From positions 1 to 55,253 of the forward strand of contig DAHUYL010000018.1 of the NCBI GenBank assembly GCA_027315255.1: DNA of 55,253 nucleotides, in the 5' to 3' direction. Source of the DNA: Solirubrobacterales bacterium (GTDB taxonomy: Bacteria; Actinomycetota; Thermoleophilia; Solirubrobacterales; Solirubrobacteraceae). Under the pieces are notes generated by a model. That model worked only from the letters and a program-made list of their open reading frames with translations. It did not search any database and had not been told where the DNA came from. Shown piece after piece: positions 1-7,821 of the stretch; position 1 is the first letter of the stretch; each line of letters begins with the position of its first letter. The translations under genes were made by a program, and so were the position numbers.

Positions 1-875
1 GCGACGCGCTGCTCGCCAGGCTGGGGGCGCGGGTGTCCGCCGCCGTGCCCGCGGCCGGGGTGTTCCGGATGGGCGGCGACGAGTTCTGCGTGGTCGTGTC
101 CGAGGCCGACGGCGGCGTCGACGCGGCGGCCCGCGCCGCCTCGTATCTCGAAGCGCGCGGCTCGAGCTTCGTCGTCGGCTGCTCCTACGGTCTCGTCCAC
201 GTCCCGAGCGAGGTGCAGGACGCGGACACCGCGATGATCCTCGCCGACGCGCGCATGTACGAGCAGAAGGGCGGGCGGCGGGCGAACGCCGCCAACGAGA
301 GCCAGGGGGTGCTGCTGCGGGCGCTGGCCGAGCGCAACACCGAGCTCGGCGTACACAACGACGGCGTCGCCGACCTGGCCGAGCGGGTGGCCGGGGTGCT
401 CGGGCTCGACCGCGCCGAGGTCGTCCGCGTCCGGCGCGCGGCCGAGCTGCACGACGTCGGCAAGCTGGCGATCCCCGACACGATCCTGAACAAGCCCGGA
501 CCGCTCGATCCGCAGGAGTGGGAGTTCATGCGCCAGCACACGCTCGTCGGCGAGCGGATCGTCGCGTCGGCCAGCTCGCTGCAGGAGGTGGCCCCGCTGG
601 TGCGCTCCTCGCACGAGCGGTGGGATGGCGGCGGCTACCCGGATGGGCTCGCGGGCGAGCAGATCCCGCTCGGCGCGCGGATCGTCGCCGTCTGCGACGC
701 TTTCGACGCGATGACCACGACGCGTCCGTACCGTGTGGCGGTGAGCGCCGAGGATGCGCTGGCCGAGCTCAAGCGCTGCGCCGGCACGCAGTTCGACCCG
801 TCGGTCGTGTCCGCGTTCGAGCGCGCGCTGACGCTGCTGGCGCCGGACGCCGGCTCCGAGTCGGTCGCGGCTTGA
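1..875 (+). CDS. GGDEF / HD-GYP cyclic-di-GMP signalling protein (5' end missing)
   Basis: The reading frame is open from base 3, so the start lies before the window. An intact GGDEF motif sits at about codons 24-28. It is preceded by the helix typical of diguanylate cyclases, so only the end of the GGDEF domain is visible. After a short linker comes an HD-GYP phosphodiesterase domain: HDVGK at about codon 150, then HERWDGGGYPDGL and IPLGARIVAVCDAFDAM. In these families GGDEF makes c-di-GMP and HD-GYP breaks it down. Both signature motifs look intact, so the protein may be bifunctional or one half may be regulatory. The stop overlaps the TTG start proposed for the next gene, which suggests co-transcription. 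Any sensor or membrane part would lie upstream of the window. Confidence 0.9.
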   Translation, partial: DALLARLGARVSAAVPAAGVFRMGGDEFCVVVSEADGGVDAAARAASYLEARGSSFVVGCSYGLVHVPSEVQDADTAMILADARMYEQKGGRRANAANESQGVLLRALAERNTELGVHNDGVADLAERVAGVLGLDRAEVVRVRRAAELHDVGKLAIPDTILNKPGPLDPQEWEFMRQHTLVGERIVASASSLQEVAPLVRSSHERWDGGGYPDGLAGEQIPLGARIVAVCDAFDAMTTTRPYRVAVSAEDALAELKRCAGTQFDPSVVSAFERALTLLAPDAGSESVAA

Positions 876-1699
876 CTACCTCGGTCGCGCCGTTCGTCGA
901 TGTCGGCTGGCTGGCGGAGCACCGGGCGGAAGTGGTGGTGTCGGACGTCCGCTTCCACCTCGACGGCCGCTCGGGCCGCGCGGCGTTCGAGGCCGGCCGC
1001 ATCCCGGGGGCGGTGTACGTCTCGCTCGAGGAGGTGCTGTCGGCGCCGGCGGGCGACGCTCGGGGCGGACGCCATCCGCTTCCGAGTCCTTCGGCGTTCG
1101 CCGCCGGGCTCGCGGCGGCGGGGATCGGCGACGGTGCGGTCGTCGTCGGTTGTGACGACCAGGGCGGCGGCGTCGCTGCCCGGCTCGTGTGGCTGCTGCG
1201 CGCGGTGGGCGTGGCGGCAGCGCTGCTCGACGGAGGCGTGCAGGCGTGGCCTTCCGGGGAGCTCGAGCGTGGCCCCGGGACGCTGACGGCCGGCGCTGCG
1301 TTCGCTCCGCGGCCGTGGCCGGCGGCAGCGCTGGCGTCGATCGAGGATGCCGCGTCCCCGGGCGCTGCGGTGCTGATCGACGGCCGCGACGGTGCCCGCT
1401 TCGGCGGCGGGCCCGACCCGGTCGACCCCCGCTCGGGCCACGTCCCGGGGGCGCGCAACGTCCCGGCGCGTGATCTGCTCGACCCCGACGGGCGGCTCGT
1501 GGCACGGGCGGAGTTGCGCGAGCGGTTCGCCGCTGCCGGGGTGGCGGCGGGGACGCCGGTGATCTCGTACTGCGGCTCGGGGGTGACCGCGTGCTTCAAC
1601 CTGCTCGCACTCGAGCACGCAGGGCTCGGCGCCGGTCGGCTGTGGCCGGGGTCGTGGTCGGAGTGGTCGCGCGACCCGCGGCGGCCGCTCGAGACGTGA
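872..1699 (+). CDS. Two-domain rhodanese-type sulfurtransferase
   Basis: This is a 275-residue thiosulfate/3-mercaptopyruvate sulfurtransferase-like protein with two rhodanese domains (about residues 8-125 and 150-270). The first is the non-catalytic half, with the typical GRIPGAVYVSLEE segment. The second carries the active-site loop SYCGSGVTA, with the persulfide-forming Cys near residue 234, and GHVPGARNVP upstream of it. Family members transfer sulfane sulfur from thiosulfate or mercaptopyruvate to cyanide or other thiols. The substrate cannot be read from the loop, although CGSGVTA is closest to SseA-type enzymes. No ATG or GTG lies near the homologous N-terminus. The best start is TTG at 872, whose TTGA overlaps the stop of the HD-GYP gene and implies translational coupling. 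The gene converges on hypF with an 8-bp gap. Confidence 0.85.
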   Translation: MTTSVAPFVDVGWLAEHRAEVVVSDVRFHLDGRSGRAAFEAGRIPGAVYVSLEEVLSAPAGDARGGRHPLPSPSAFAAGLAAAGIGDGAVVVGCDDQGGGVAARLVWLLRAVGVAAALLDGGVQAWPSGELERGPGTLTAGAAFAPRPWPAAALASIEDAASPGAAVLIDGRDGARFGGGPDPVDPRSGHVPGARNVPARDLLDPDGRLVARAELRERFAAAGVAAGTPVISYCGSGVTACFNLLALEHAGLGAGRLWPGSWSEWSRDPRRPLET

Positions 1700-1706
1700 T
1701 CGCCTG

Positions 1707-4046
1707 TCAGCGGCCGAGCGCCGCAGCCGCCACGGCCGCCTGGCCGTAGGAGATGCCGCCGTCGCCCGCCGGGAGCAACGTCGGGGTCAGGACGTGCAGC
1801 CCCTGGTGGCCGAGGCCGGCGGCGGTCGCCTCGAGCAGCCGGCGGTTCTGGAAGACCCCGCCCGACAGGACGACGAGCTGCGTGCGTGACGCCGCCTTGG
1901 TGCACGCCTCGACGACCGCTTCCGCGAGCCCGTTGTGAAAGCGCGCCGCGACCGTCGCGACGGCGACGCCGTTGTCGAGATCGGCCGTGATCGCTTCGAT
2001 CGCCTCGCGCGGGTCGAGCTGCGGGATCGGGTAGGCGCCGCGCTCGGCCGGGTCGCACGCGGCCTCGAGCTCGATCGCGGCCTGGCCCTCGTAGCCGACC
2101 TGCGGCCGGATCCCGCACAGCGCGGCGACCGCGTCGAACAGCCGGCCGGCGCTGCTGGTCGCGGGCGAGTTGATGCCGGTCCGAGCGAGGTTCAGGATCT
2201 GGCGCCAGCGGTCGGGCGCGACCTGCCCGGCTCGCCGGCCGGGCAGGTCGGGATCTCCGTCGGTCGCGGCGTCGAGCCACGCGCACGCCATCCGCCACGG
2301 CTCGTGGATCGCGCGCTCGCCACCGGGCATCGGCACCGGGCGCAGCCACGCGACCCGCTCGAACGCCTGCGCACCGCCGACCAGGATCTCGCCGCCCCAC
2401 ACGGTCCCGTCGGTGCCGTAGCCGGTCCCGTCGAAGATCGCGCCGACCGCCCGGGTGTCGGGCGCGAAGCCGTGCTCGGCCAGGCACGCGGCGAGGTGGG
2501 CGTGGTGGTGCTGGACGGCGAGGTGCTCGACGCCCTGGCGGTCCTGTGCGTAGCACGTCGACAGGTAGTCCGGGTGGAGGTCGTGGGCGATCAGTTCCGG
2601 GATCACGTCGAACAGCCGCTCGAAATGCTCGACGCCGGTTGTGAACGAGGTGAGCGTCTCGTAGTTCTGGAGGTCGCCGATGTGGTGCGAGACCCAGGCC
2701 CGCTCGCCGCGCGCCAGGCAGAAGGTGTGCTTCAGCTCGGCGCCGCAGGCGAGCAGCGGCTTCGCTGCGCCGCCCGGGAGCGACAGCGACGCCGGCACGT
2801 ACCCGCGTGAGCGGCGGATGAACTGCCGGGTGGCTTGGTGGTTGTCTGCGAGGCGGACGGCGCGCACGACGGAGTCGTCGGTGCGGGTCTCGATCGGCCG
2901 GTCGTGGACCAGCAGCAGGTCCGCGATCGGCTCGAGGCGCGCGGTCGCGTCTGCGTCGCGGAAGGCGATCGGCTCGTCGGAGCGGTTGCCGCTCGTCATC
3001 ACGAGCGCACCCGCGGCGGCGTCGGCCAGCAGCAGGTGGTGAAGCGGCGAGTACGGGAGCATCACCCCGAGCTCGGGGGCGTCCGGGGCCACCGACTGCG
3101 CTACGGGGGCTTGTGCGCGGCGCCGGGCGAGCACGATCGGGCGGGCCGTGGAGCGCAGCAGCTCACGTTCAGCGTCGGTCAGATGCACGAGTTGCTCGGC
3201 TTGCTCGAGCGTGGCGGCCATCAGCGCGAACGGGCGCTCCTCGCGGTGCTTGCGGGCGCGCAGCCGCGCCACCGCCCGCTCGTCGTCGGCGCGGCAGGCG
3301 AGGTGGTAGCCGCCGATCCCCTTGACGGCGACGATCGCGCCGTGCTTCAGCGCCTCGGCGGCGGTTGTGAGGGCTTCGTCGCCGGTGGCTGCCTTTGTCT
3401 GGGGGGCGTTCGCCGGGTCGACCAGCGCCAGCGTCGGACCGCACTCCGGGCAGGCGTTCGGCTGGGCGTGGAAGCGACGGTCGCCCGGGTCCTCGTACTC
3501 GGCCTGGCAGGCGGCGCACATCGTGAACGCGGCCATCGTCGTGCGGGTGCGGTCGTACGGGACGCCCTTGACGATCGTGAACCGCGGCCCGCAGTTCGTG
3601 CAGTTGATGAACGGGTAGCGGAAGCGGCGGTCGCGGGGGTCGGCGAGCTCGCGCAGGCAGTCCTCGCAGGTGGCCGAATCGGGCGTCACCGGTGCGTCTG
3701 CGCGGCTGTCCCGGCCGGCATGCCGCTCGCTGGCTCTGATCGCGAACGTGCGCTCGCCGTTGAGGGGGCGCCCGGTGCGCGTGATGCGCTCGATCTTGGC
3801 GAGGGGTGGCGCTTCGGCCTGGAGCTGCGCGAAGAACTCCTCGGTTCGTGTCGCGTCGCCCTCGACCTCGAGCAGCACCCCGCGGTCGTCGTTCAGGACG
3901 AAGCCGCCGAGGCCGAACTCGCGCGCGAGGCGGTAGACGAACGGACGGAACCCGACGCCCTGGACGGTGCCCTCGACGCGCGCGCCGATCCGGACGCGCG
4001 CGTCTGCTGCACCGGCGCCAGGCGGACGCTGCTCGAAGGGGGTCAC
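1707..4046 (-). CDS. hypF: HypF carbamoyltransferase for [NiFe]-hydrogenase maturation
   Basis: HypF uses carbamoyl phosphate and ATP to carbamoylate the C-terminal Cys of HypE, the first step in making the CN ligands of [NiFe] hydrogenases. All domains are present in about 779 residues: an acylphosphatase-like domain with GTVQGVGFRPF, a double zinc-finger block (CEDC, CTNC, CAAC, CPEC, about residues 125-215), a YrdC-like domain with KGIGGYHLACRA, and a Kae1-like C-terminal domain with HHHAHLAA, FDGTGYGTDG and LSGGVFQNRRLL. The open frame continues upstream to 5120, but that part is the antisense of the next gene. GTG at 4046 begins just before the acylphosphatase domain and has a -10-like hexamer 8 bases upstream. 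No other hyp gene or hydrogenase subunit lies in the window, so its partners must be elsewhere. Confidence 0.95.
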   Translation of the reverse strand: MTPFEQRPPGAGAADARVRIGARVEGTVQGVGFRPFVYRLAREFGLGGFVLNDDRGVLLEVEGDATRTEEFFAQLQAEAPPLAKIERITRTGRPLNGERTFAIRASERHAGRDSRADAPVTPDSATCEDCLRELADPRDRRFRYPFINCTNCGPRFTIVKGVPYDRTRTTMAAFTMCAACQAEYEDPGDRRFHAQPNACPECGPTLALVDPANAPQTKAATGDEALTTAAEALKHGAIVAVKGIGGYHLACRADDERAVARLRARKHREERPFALMAATLEQAEQLVHLTDAERELLRSTARPIVLARRRAQAPVAQSVAPDAPELGVMLPYSPLHHLLLADAAAGALVMTSGNRSDEPIAFRDADATARLEPIADLLLVHDRPIETRTDDSVVRAVRLADNHQATRQFIRRSRGYVPASLSLPGGAAKPLLACGAELKHTFCLARGERAWVSHHIGDLQNYETLTSFTTGVEHFERLFDVIPELIAHDLHPDYLSTCYAQDRQGVEHLAVQHHHAHLAACLAEHGFAPDTRAVGAIFDGTGYGTDGTVWGGEILVGGAQAFERVAWLRPVPMPGGERAIHEPWRMACAWLDAATDGDPDLPGRRAGQVAPDRWRQILNLARTGINSPATSSAGRLFDAVAALCGIRPQVGYEGQAAIELEAACDPAERGAYPIPQLDPREAIEAITADLDNGVAVATVAARFHNGLAEAVVEACTKAASRTQLVVLSGGVFQNRRLLEATAAGLGHQGLHVLTPTLLPAGDGGISYGQAAVAAAALGR

Positions 4047-4053
4047 GTCGTGG

Positions 4054-4060
4054 CAGGATG
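4054..4060. promoter_or_regulatory. Candidate bidirectional -10 between hypF and the GH63-like gene
   Basis: On the + strand CAGGAT (4054-4059) ends 8 bases before the ATG at 4068. On the - strand CATCCT (4060-4055) ends 8 bases before the GTG at 4046. Only 21 bp separate the two start codons and neither has a ribosome binding site, so both messages would be leaderless. The geometry is identical to that at 42038/42060. Both hexamers keep A at position 2 and T at position 6 but start with C, so the call rests mainly on the geometry. Confidence 0.4.
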
Positions 4061-4067
4061 ACAGCGG

Positions 4068-5297
4068 ATGGTGCTCGCCGAACGGCAGCGGAGTGAGATC
4101 CACGCCGCGTGCGGCAGGGTGCTCGCCGAGAACTGGCGCCAGGGCCGGCGGTTGGGCGACGGCGTGCCGTTCGGCTACACCTGCCCGAGCCCGCGCCACT
4201 ATCCCTGGCAGTGGTACTGGGACTCGTGCTTCACGGCGATCGCGGGGCGGCGCTCCCGGCCTGAGCGCGCACGGCTCGAGCTCGAATCGCTGCTGGCGGC
4301 GGCGCGCCCGGACGGGTTCATCGGCCACACGATCTTCTGGAACGAGCCGCTGCGCGGCCCGCGGCGGCTGACCTACAACGTGGTCGCCGGCGACAGGCGG
4401 ATGACGGCGTCGATCCAGCCGCCGGCGCTCGCGTGGGCGTGGCGGATCGCGGTCGGCGACCCTTCGCTCGAGCCGCGGATCGCGGCGCATCACGACTGGC
4501 TCGAGCGGGCTCGCGATCTGGACGGAGACGGGCTGCTGTGGATCGTGCAGCCCGACGAGTCGGGGCTCGACGCCTCGCCGCAATTCGACTCGATCTGGCG
4601 CTGGCGCTCCCACGCGCTGCCCGGGTTCGTCGCGCTCGTGCGGCGTAACCGCCGGCTCGGCTACGACCTGCGCCGCGTGGCGGCGGCCGGCGGTCCGGTC
4701 TGCTGCGAGGTGCTGACGAACGTCCTGTACTCGCTGTCGCGGGTCGCGCTCGGCCGCGGCTCGCTGACGCAGGCACTGGTGGCGCGGTGCTACGACGAGC
4801 GGCGCGGGCTGTTCCTGCCGCAGGCGCGGGGCGTCGGCAGGCGATTCCGGCGTGCGGACGTGGCGGCGACCTGGGCGGCACTGTCGCCGCTGGCGCTGCC
4901 GGACCTGCCGGAGCCGATCGGCCGGCGGCTGGTGGAGGAGCACCTGCTCGACCCTTCCCGCTTCTGGCTGCCGGCCGGGCCGTCGTCGGTGTCGGCGCAG
5001 GAACCGAGCTTCCAGCGCCGAGACGGCGGCCCGCTGCGCCAGCGCCGCTACTGGCGCGGACCGATGTGGGTCAACGCCGCCTGGCTGCTGTGGCTCGGGC
5101 TCGTGCGGCTCGGCTACCACGAGGCCGCCTCGGAGCTGGCCGCACGGGTCGCCGGCATGGTCGCTCGCAGCGGCCTGTGCGAGTACTACGACCCTGTCAG
5201 CGGTCTCGGGCTCGGTCAGCGCGAGTTCGCGTGGTCGGCGCTGGTGCTCGAGTTGCTCGATCCGGATCCGGGCGCGGGCGCCAGCTACCTCGGCTGA
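4068..5297 (+). CDS. GH63/mannosylglycerate-hydrolase-like alpha/alpha-barrel glycosidase
   Basis: This 409-residue protein has the pattern of clan GH-G (alpha/alpha)6-barrel glycosidases, the MGH1-like/GH63 group. Visible are WYWDSCFTAIA near the N-terminus (about residue 45), PDESGLDASPQFD (about 165), YWRGPMWVNAAWLL (about 325) and CEYYDPVSGLGLGQ followed by FAWSALVLELL at the C-terminus. In this group the catalytic acid is an Asp in the middle block and the base a Glu near the C-terminus. The Asp of ESGLD and the Glu of CEYYDP are candidates (inference). Relatives hydrolyse mannosylglycerate or glucosylglycerate, but others act on glucosides, so the substrate is open. There is no signal peptide, so it is probably cytoplasmic. 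It is divergent from hypF; the ATG has a -10-like CAGGAT 8 bases upstream and no ribosome binding site. Confidence 0.75.
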   Translation: MVLAERQRSEIHAACGRVLAENWRQGRRLGDGVPFGYTCPSPRHYPWQWYWDSCFTAIAGRRSRPERARLELESLLAAARPDGFIGHTIFWNEPLRGPRRLTYNVVAGDRRMTASIQPPALAWAWRIAVGDPSLEPRIAAHHDWLERARDLDGDGLLWIVQPDESGLDASPQFDSIWRWRSHALPGFVALVRRNRRLGYDLRRVAAAGGPVCCEVLTNVLYSLSRVALGRGSLTQALVARCYDERRGLFLPQARGVGRRFRRADVAATWAALSPLALPDLPEPIGRRLVEEHLLDPSRFWLPAGPSSVSAQEPSFQRRDGGPLRQRRYWRGPMWVNAAWLLWLGLVRLGYHEAASELAARVAGMVARSGLCEYYDPVSGLGLGQREFAWSALVLELLDPDPGAGASYLG

Positions 5298-5327
5298 AAC
5301 TCAAGACCCGATGATCGGCGACCCGAG

Positions 5328-6626
5328 CTACGGGCCAAGCAGCCCTGCCGGAATCACGGCGATCCCGTCCTTTCGGCGGTAGGCCTCTCTGCCGGTCGTG
5401 ATGATGACCTTGTCGAGCAGGTCATCCCCGAGCTGGGCGTCCAGCCAGTTCAGATGCTCGATCGCGTCTTCCCGAGCGGTCTCTGAAAGCTTGACCTCGA
5501 ATGCGACTACGCGACCGTGGTGCTCGACGACGAGGTCGACCTCGTGACGTCCCCCGCGGGTGCGGAAATGCCGCACCGACGCCTCAGCCGCCTGTGCGTA
5601 GACCTTGATCGAGAGCGTGACCAGCGATTCGAACAGGGCGCCGAGCAACGCTCCGTCGCGAGGGGTGACGAAGTCGGTCGCGCGTCCGCTCAACAGCTCG
5701 TCAGCGCCGGCGTCGAGCAGGCTTGCCGCGAGCGCGGGGTCGGCCAGATGGTGCTTCGGCGAGAGCGCAAGCTGCGCGAGTTGGTTGCGCGACGGCTGCC
5801 AGCCGCGCAACTCATCGAGCAGGAACAGGCGCTCGAGCACATCCCGATAGGACTGGACAGTCGTTCTCGCCGGTGGCGGCTCTCCGCGGCCACTCGCGGC
5901 ATCGCGAATCTTCTCGAACGACGTCGTCGTGGCGACCGCCGCCGCATACGCGCGCAGCCACCGCATCAGCGCCGCGGGATTGCGAAGTTGGGCGCCGAGC
6001 TCGTCAAATCCGCGGTCGACCACGCGGTCGAGGTAGCCCTCGATCTGAGCTCGCAGAGCGCGACCGCTGAATGCGCGGACGCCGGGAAAGCCGGAGCGAA
6101 GAATCTCATCGGTGTAGTCCTCGAGACCGCGGTCGATCCGGCCCGAGACCTCGGCGCGCGCGGCGCCGAGCAGCTCGCGCAGACTGACCGTCGCGACGTG
6201 AGGCCAACGCTCAGCCAGAGACATCGGGCGGAGCCGCAGGCTGACGATACGCCCCGCCCCAGAATGCGTCCCGGTGTCCTTCGGGGAGGCGGAGCCGGTG
6301 AGGATGAAGCTCGCCGGCGCGGCGCCGTCGTCGACGGCTCGACGTACCTTGTCCCAGATGGCTTTCACGTTCTGCCACTCGTCGATGAGGACTGGGTACG
6401 GTCCGCGCAGGACGCGGTCGAGGTCCGCTTCCGCCAGGGCCCGTTGGCCGGGGTCGTCGAGCTTGCGAATGGTCGTCGCCCGTTGCAGAGCAGTCGCCGT
6501 CTTGCCGACTGCCTTGGCACCTTCGAGCGCCACCGCGGGCAACTGTGGCAGCAGCTCGTCCAGGATCTGATCGAGTATTCGACGCTCGTAGGGCCGTGGC
6601 GCGTCTGGGCCCAGGGAGCTGACCAT
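5328..6626 (-). CDS. AAA+ ATPase with DUF4143 / nuclease-like C-terminus
   Basis: This is a 432-residue ATP-binding protein of the AAA_14/DUF4143 family. Walker A is GAKAVGKT (about residues 36-43), Walker B is VLIDEW (about 79-84), and a sensor stretch FILTGSAS follows. The C-terminal part has FRTRGGRHEVDLVVE and VVAFEVKLS, which resembles the core of PD-(D/E)xK nuclease-like domains common in this family. The cellular role of these ATPases is poorly known; they are often scattered accessory genes. ATG 6626 is chosen over the upstream TTG 6665 because TAGCCT ends 7 bases before it and the TTG adds an unconserved-looking tail. The gene stands alone between the glycosidase and msrB. The neighbouring gap is richer in A+T than the surroundings, which could mean acquisition by transfer. 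Confidence 0.85.
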   Translation of the reverse strand: MVSSLGPDAPRPYERRILDQILDELLPQLPAVALEGAKAVGKTATALQRATTIRKLDDPGQRALAEADLDRVLRGPYPVLIDEWQNVKAIWDKVRRAVDDGAAPASFILTGSASPKDTGTHSGAGRIVSLRLRPMSLAERWPHVATVSLRELLGAARAEVSGRIDRGLEDYTDEILRSGFPGVRAFSGRALRAQIEGYLDRVVDRGFDELGAQLRNPAALMRWLRAYAAAVATTTSFEKIRDAASGRGEPPPARTTVQSYRDVLERLFLLDELRGWQPSRNQLAQLALSPKHHLADPALAASLLDAGADELLSGRATDFVTPRDGALLGALFESLVTLSIKVYAQAAEASVRHFRTRGGRHEVDLVVEHHGRVVAFEVKLSETAREDAIEHLNWLDAQLGDDLLDKVIITTGREAYRRKDGIAVIPAGLLGP

Positions 6627-6633
6627 GAGATCT

Positions 6634-6639
6634 AGGCTA
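6634..6639 (-). promoter_or_regulatory. Candidate -10 hexamer of the AAA/DUF4143 gene
   Basis: TAGCCT reads on the - strand 7 bases before the ATG at 6626. No Shine-Dalgarno lies between, so the message would be leaderless. Confidence 0.45.
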
Positions 6640-6765
6640 CCATTCGTGCACACCCCACGCTCCAATCTGTGTTAACTCTACGCTCCGAGACGTGCAAAGT
6701 TCTGGCTTCGATTCGTGCGGGCCTGGCTTTCCTCGATCGTTCACCAAACGGCAAGGTGGGCGCGC

Positions 6766-6771
6766 TACCGT
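6766..6771 (+). promoter_or_regulatory. Candidate -10 hexamer of msrB
   Basis: TACCGT ends 7 bases before the ATG at 6779. An AAGGTGGG upstream would suit a GTG start at 6770 instead, so the two readings compete. Confidence 0.4.
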
Positions 6772-6778
6772 GAGCGCC

Positions 6779-7201
6779 ATGGATACCCAGAGCGAGAAGC
6801 CCCAGATCGAGACCGTCGAGCTGACCGACGAGCAGTGGCGCGAGCGCCTCACCTCGGATCAGTACGAGGTCCTGCGCCGCCAGGCGACCGAGCCGGCGTT
6901 CACCGGCGAGTACGTCAACATGAAGGACGACGGGACCTACCAGTGCGCCGGTTGCGGCGCCGAGCTGTTCAGCTCGGACACGAAGTTCGAGTCGGGCACC
7001 GGCTGGCCCAGCTTCTACGAGCCCGCGGTCGCCGCGAACGTCGGCACCCGTCCCGACCACACCCACGGGATGCTCCGCACCGAGGCCTTCTGCCGCCGCT
7101 GCGGCGGGCACCTGGGCCACGTGTTCGACGACGGGCCGAACCCGACGGGGCTGCGCTACTGCATCAACTCCGCGGCGCTCCAGTTCGACACCGAGAAGTA
7201 G
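6779..7201 (+). CDS. msrB: Peptide-methionine (R)-S-oxide reductase
   Basis: MsrB reduces methionine-R-sulfoxide in proteins, using thioredoxin to reset the enzyme. The 140-residue protein has the full family pattern: [20 protein letters not shown] with the first zinc Cys pair, [26 protein letters not shown] with the second Cys pair and catalytic His, and [10 protein letters not shown] with the catalytic Cys near the C-terminus. Length is normal for a stand-alone MsrB; no MsrA is fused or adjacent. ATG 6779 is preferred because TACCGT ends 7 bases upstream. GTG 6770 would add three residues and has a plausible AAGGTGGG about 10 bases before it. The gene is monocistronic, divergent from the ATPase gene and convergent with the DedA gene. 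Confidence 0.95.
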   Translation: MDTQSEKPQIETVELTDEQWRERLTSDQYEVLRRQATEPAFTGEYVNMKDDGTYQCAGCGAELFSSDTKFESGTGWPSFYEPAVAANVGTRPDHTHGMLRTEAFCRRCGGHLGHVFDDGPNPTGLRYCINSAALQFDTEK

Positions 7202-7224
7202 GTCGGAGCGAGCGACTCTGCGGC

Positions 7225-7821
7225 TCAGGGCTCGCGGCGGCGCTGCCGGAGCCTGAAGGTCGCCCAGCCGGCGGCCACCGCGACCCCGATCGCGATCGCC
7301 GCCAGGAGGCCGATGCTCTCGACCGCGCGGGTCACGGCCGAGCCGCCGAGGTACCCGAGTAGACCGTAGGTCAGGCCCCAGGTGATGCCGCCGAGCGCGT
7401 TCCAGGTGAAGAAGGTCCGGAACGGCACCTCGTTGATCCCGGCCAGCCAGGCGACCGCGAAGCGGATCCACGCGAGCCAGCGGCCGATGAAGATCGTCTT
7501 CGCGCCGTGCCGGGCGAAGTAGCGGTCACCGAGGTCGATCAGCTTGCGCCGCCGCTCGCGAAACGGCCCGGCGGCGACCAGCACCTCGCGACCGAGGCGG
7601 CGACCCAGCAGGTAGCCGACGTTGTCGCCGACGATCGCCGATGCGATCCCGATCGGGATCACGAGCCAGATCTGCAGCTTCCCCTGGCTCGCGAGCACGG
7701 CCGCGAGCACGAGCGCGGTCTCCCCGGGCGAGGGGATGCCCATCGACTCGAGGCCGATGATCGCCGGCAGCAGGTAACCGAGGCTGGAGGAGACGTTGAT
7801 GATCGCCGCGAGGGCGGCCAT
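7225..7821 (-). CDS. DedA-family membrane protein
   Basis: This 198-residue integral membrane protein shows the DedA/VTT (SNARE-associated) domain: an N-terminal re-entrant segment with GIPSPGETALVLAA, then VGDNVGYLLGRRLGRE, and in the second half FIGRWLAWIRFAVAWLAGI, with the conserved Arg/Gly pattern of the domain. Family members are lipid-carrier or membrane-homeostasis transporters; some recycle undecaprenyl phosphate or act as phospholipid scramblases. That role would suit a genome rich in polyprenyl-linked glycan genes, but the window does not prove it. ATG 7821 shares its A with the stop of the upstream methyltransferase (TGATG), so the two form a translationally coupled operon. Confidence 0.9.
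   Translation of the reverse strand: MAALAAIINVSSSLGYLLPAIIGLESMGIPSPGETALVLAAVLASQGKLQIWLVIPIGIASAIVGDNVGYLLGRRLGREVLVAAGPFRERRRKLIDLGDRYFARHGAKTIFIGRWLAWIRFAVAWLAGINEVPFRTFFTWNALGGITWGLTYGLLGYLGGSAVTRAVESIGLLAAIAIGVAVAAGWATFRLRQRRREP

Noticed and set aside
769..2556. Long open frame on the - strand (595 codons) across the rhodanese and hypF genes
   Set aside because: It is Arg/Pro/Ala-rich with no domain and lies antisense or out of frame to two clear genes; typical of very G+C-rich DNA.
4047..5120. Upstream extension of the hypF reading frame
   Set aside because: It is antisense to the GH63-like gene and shows no domain; the acylphosphatase domain of HypF starts just after GTG 4046.
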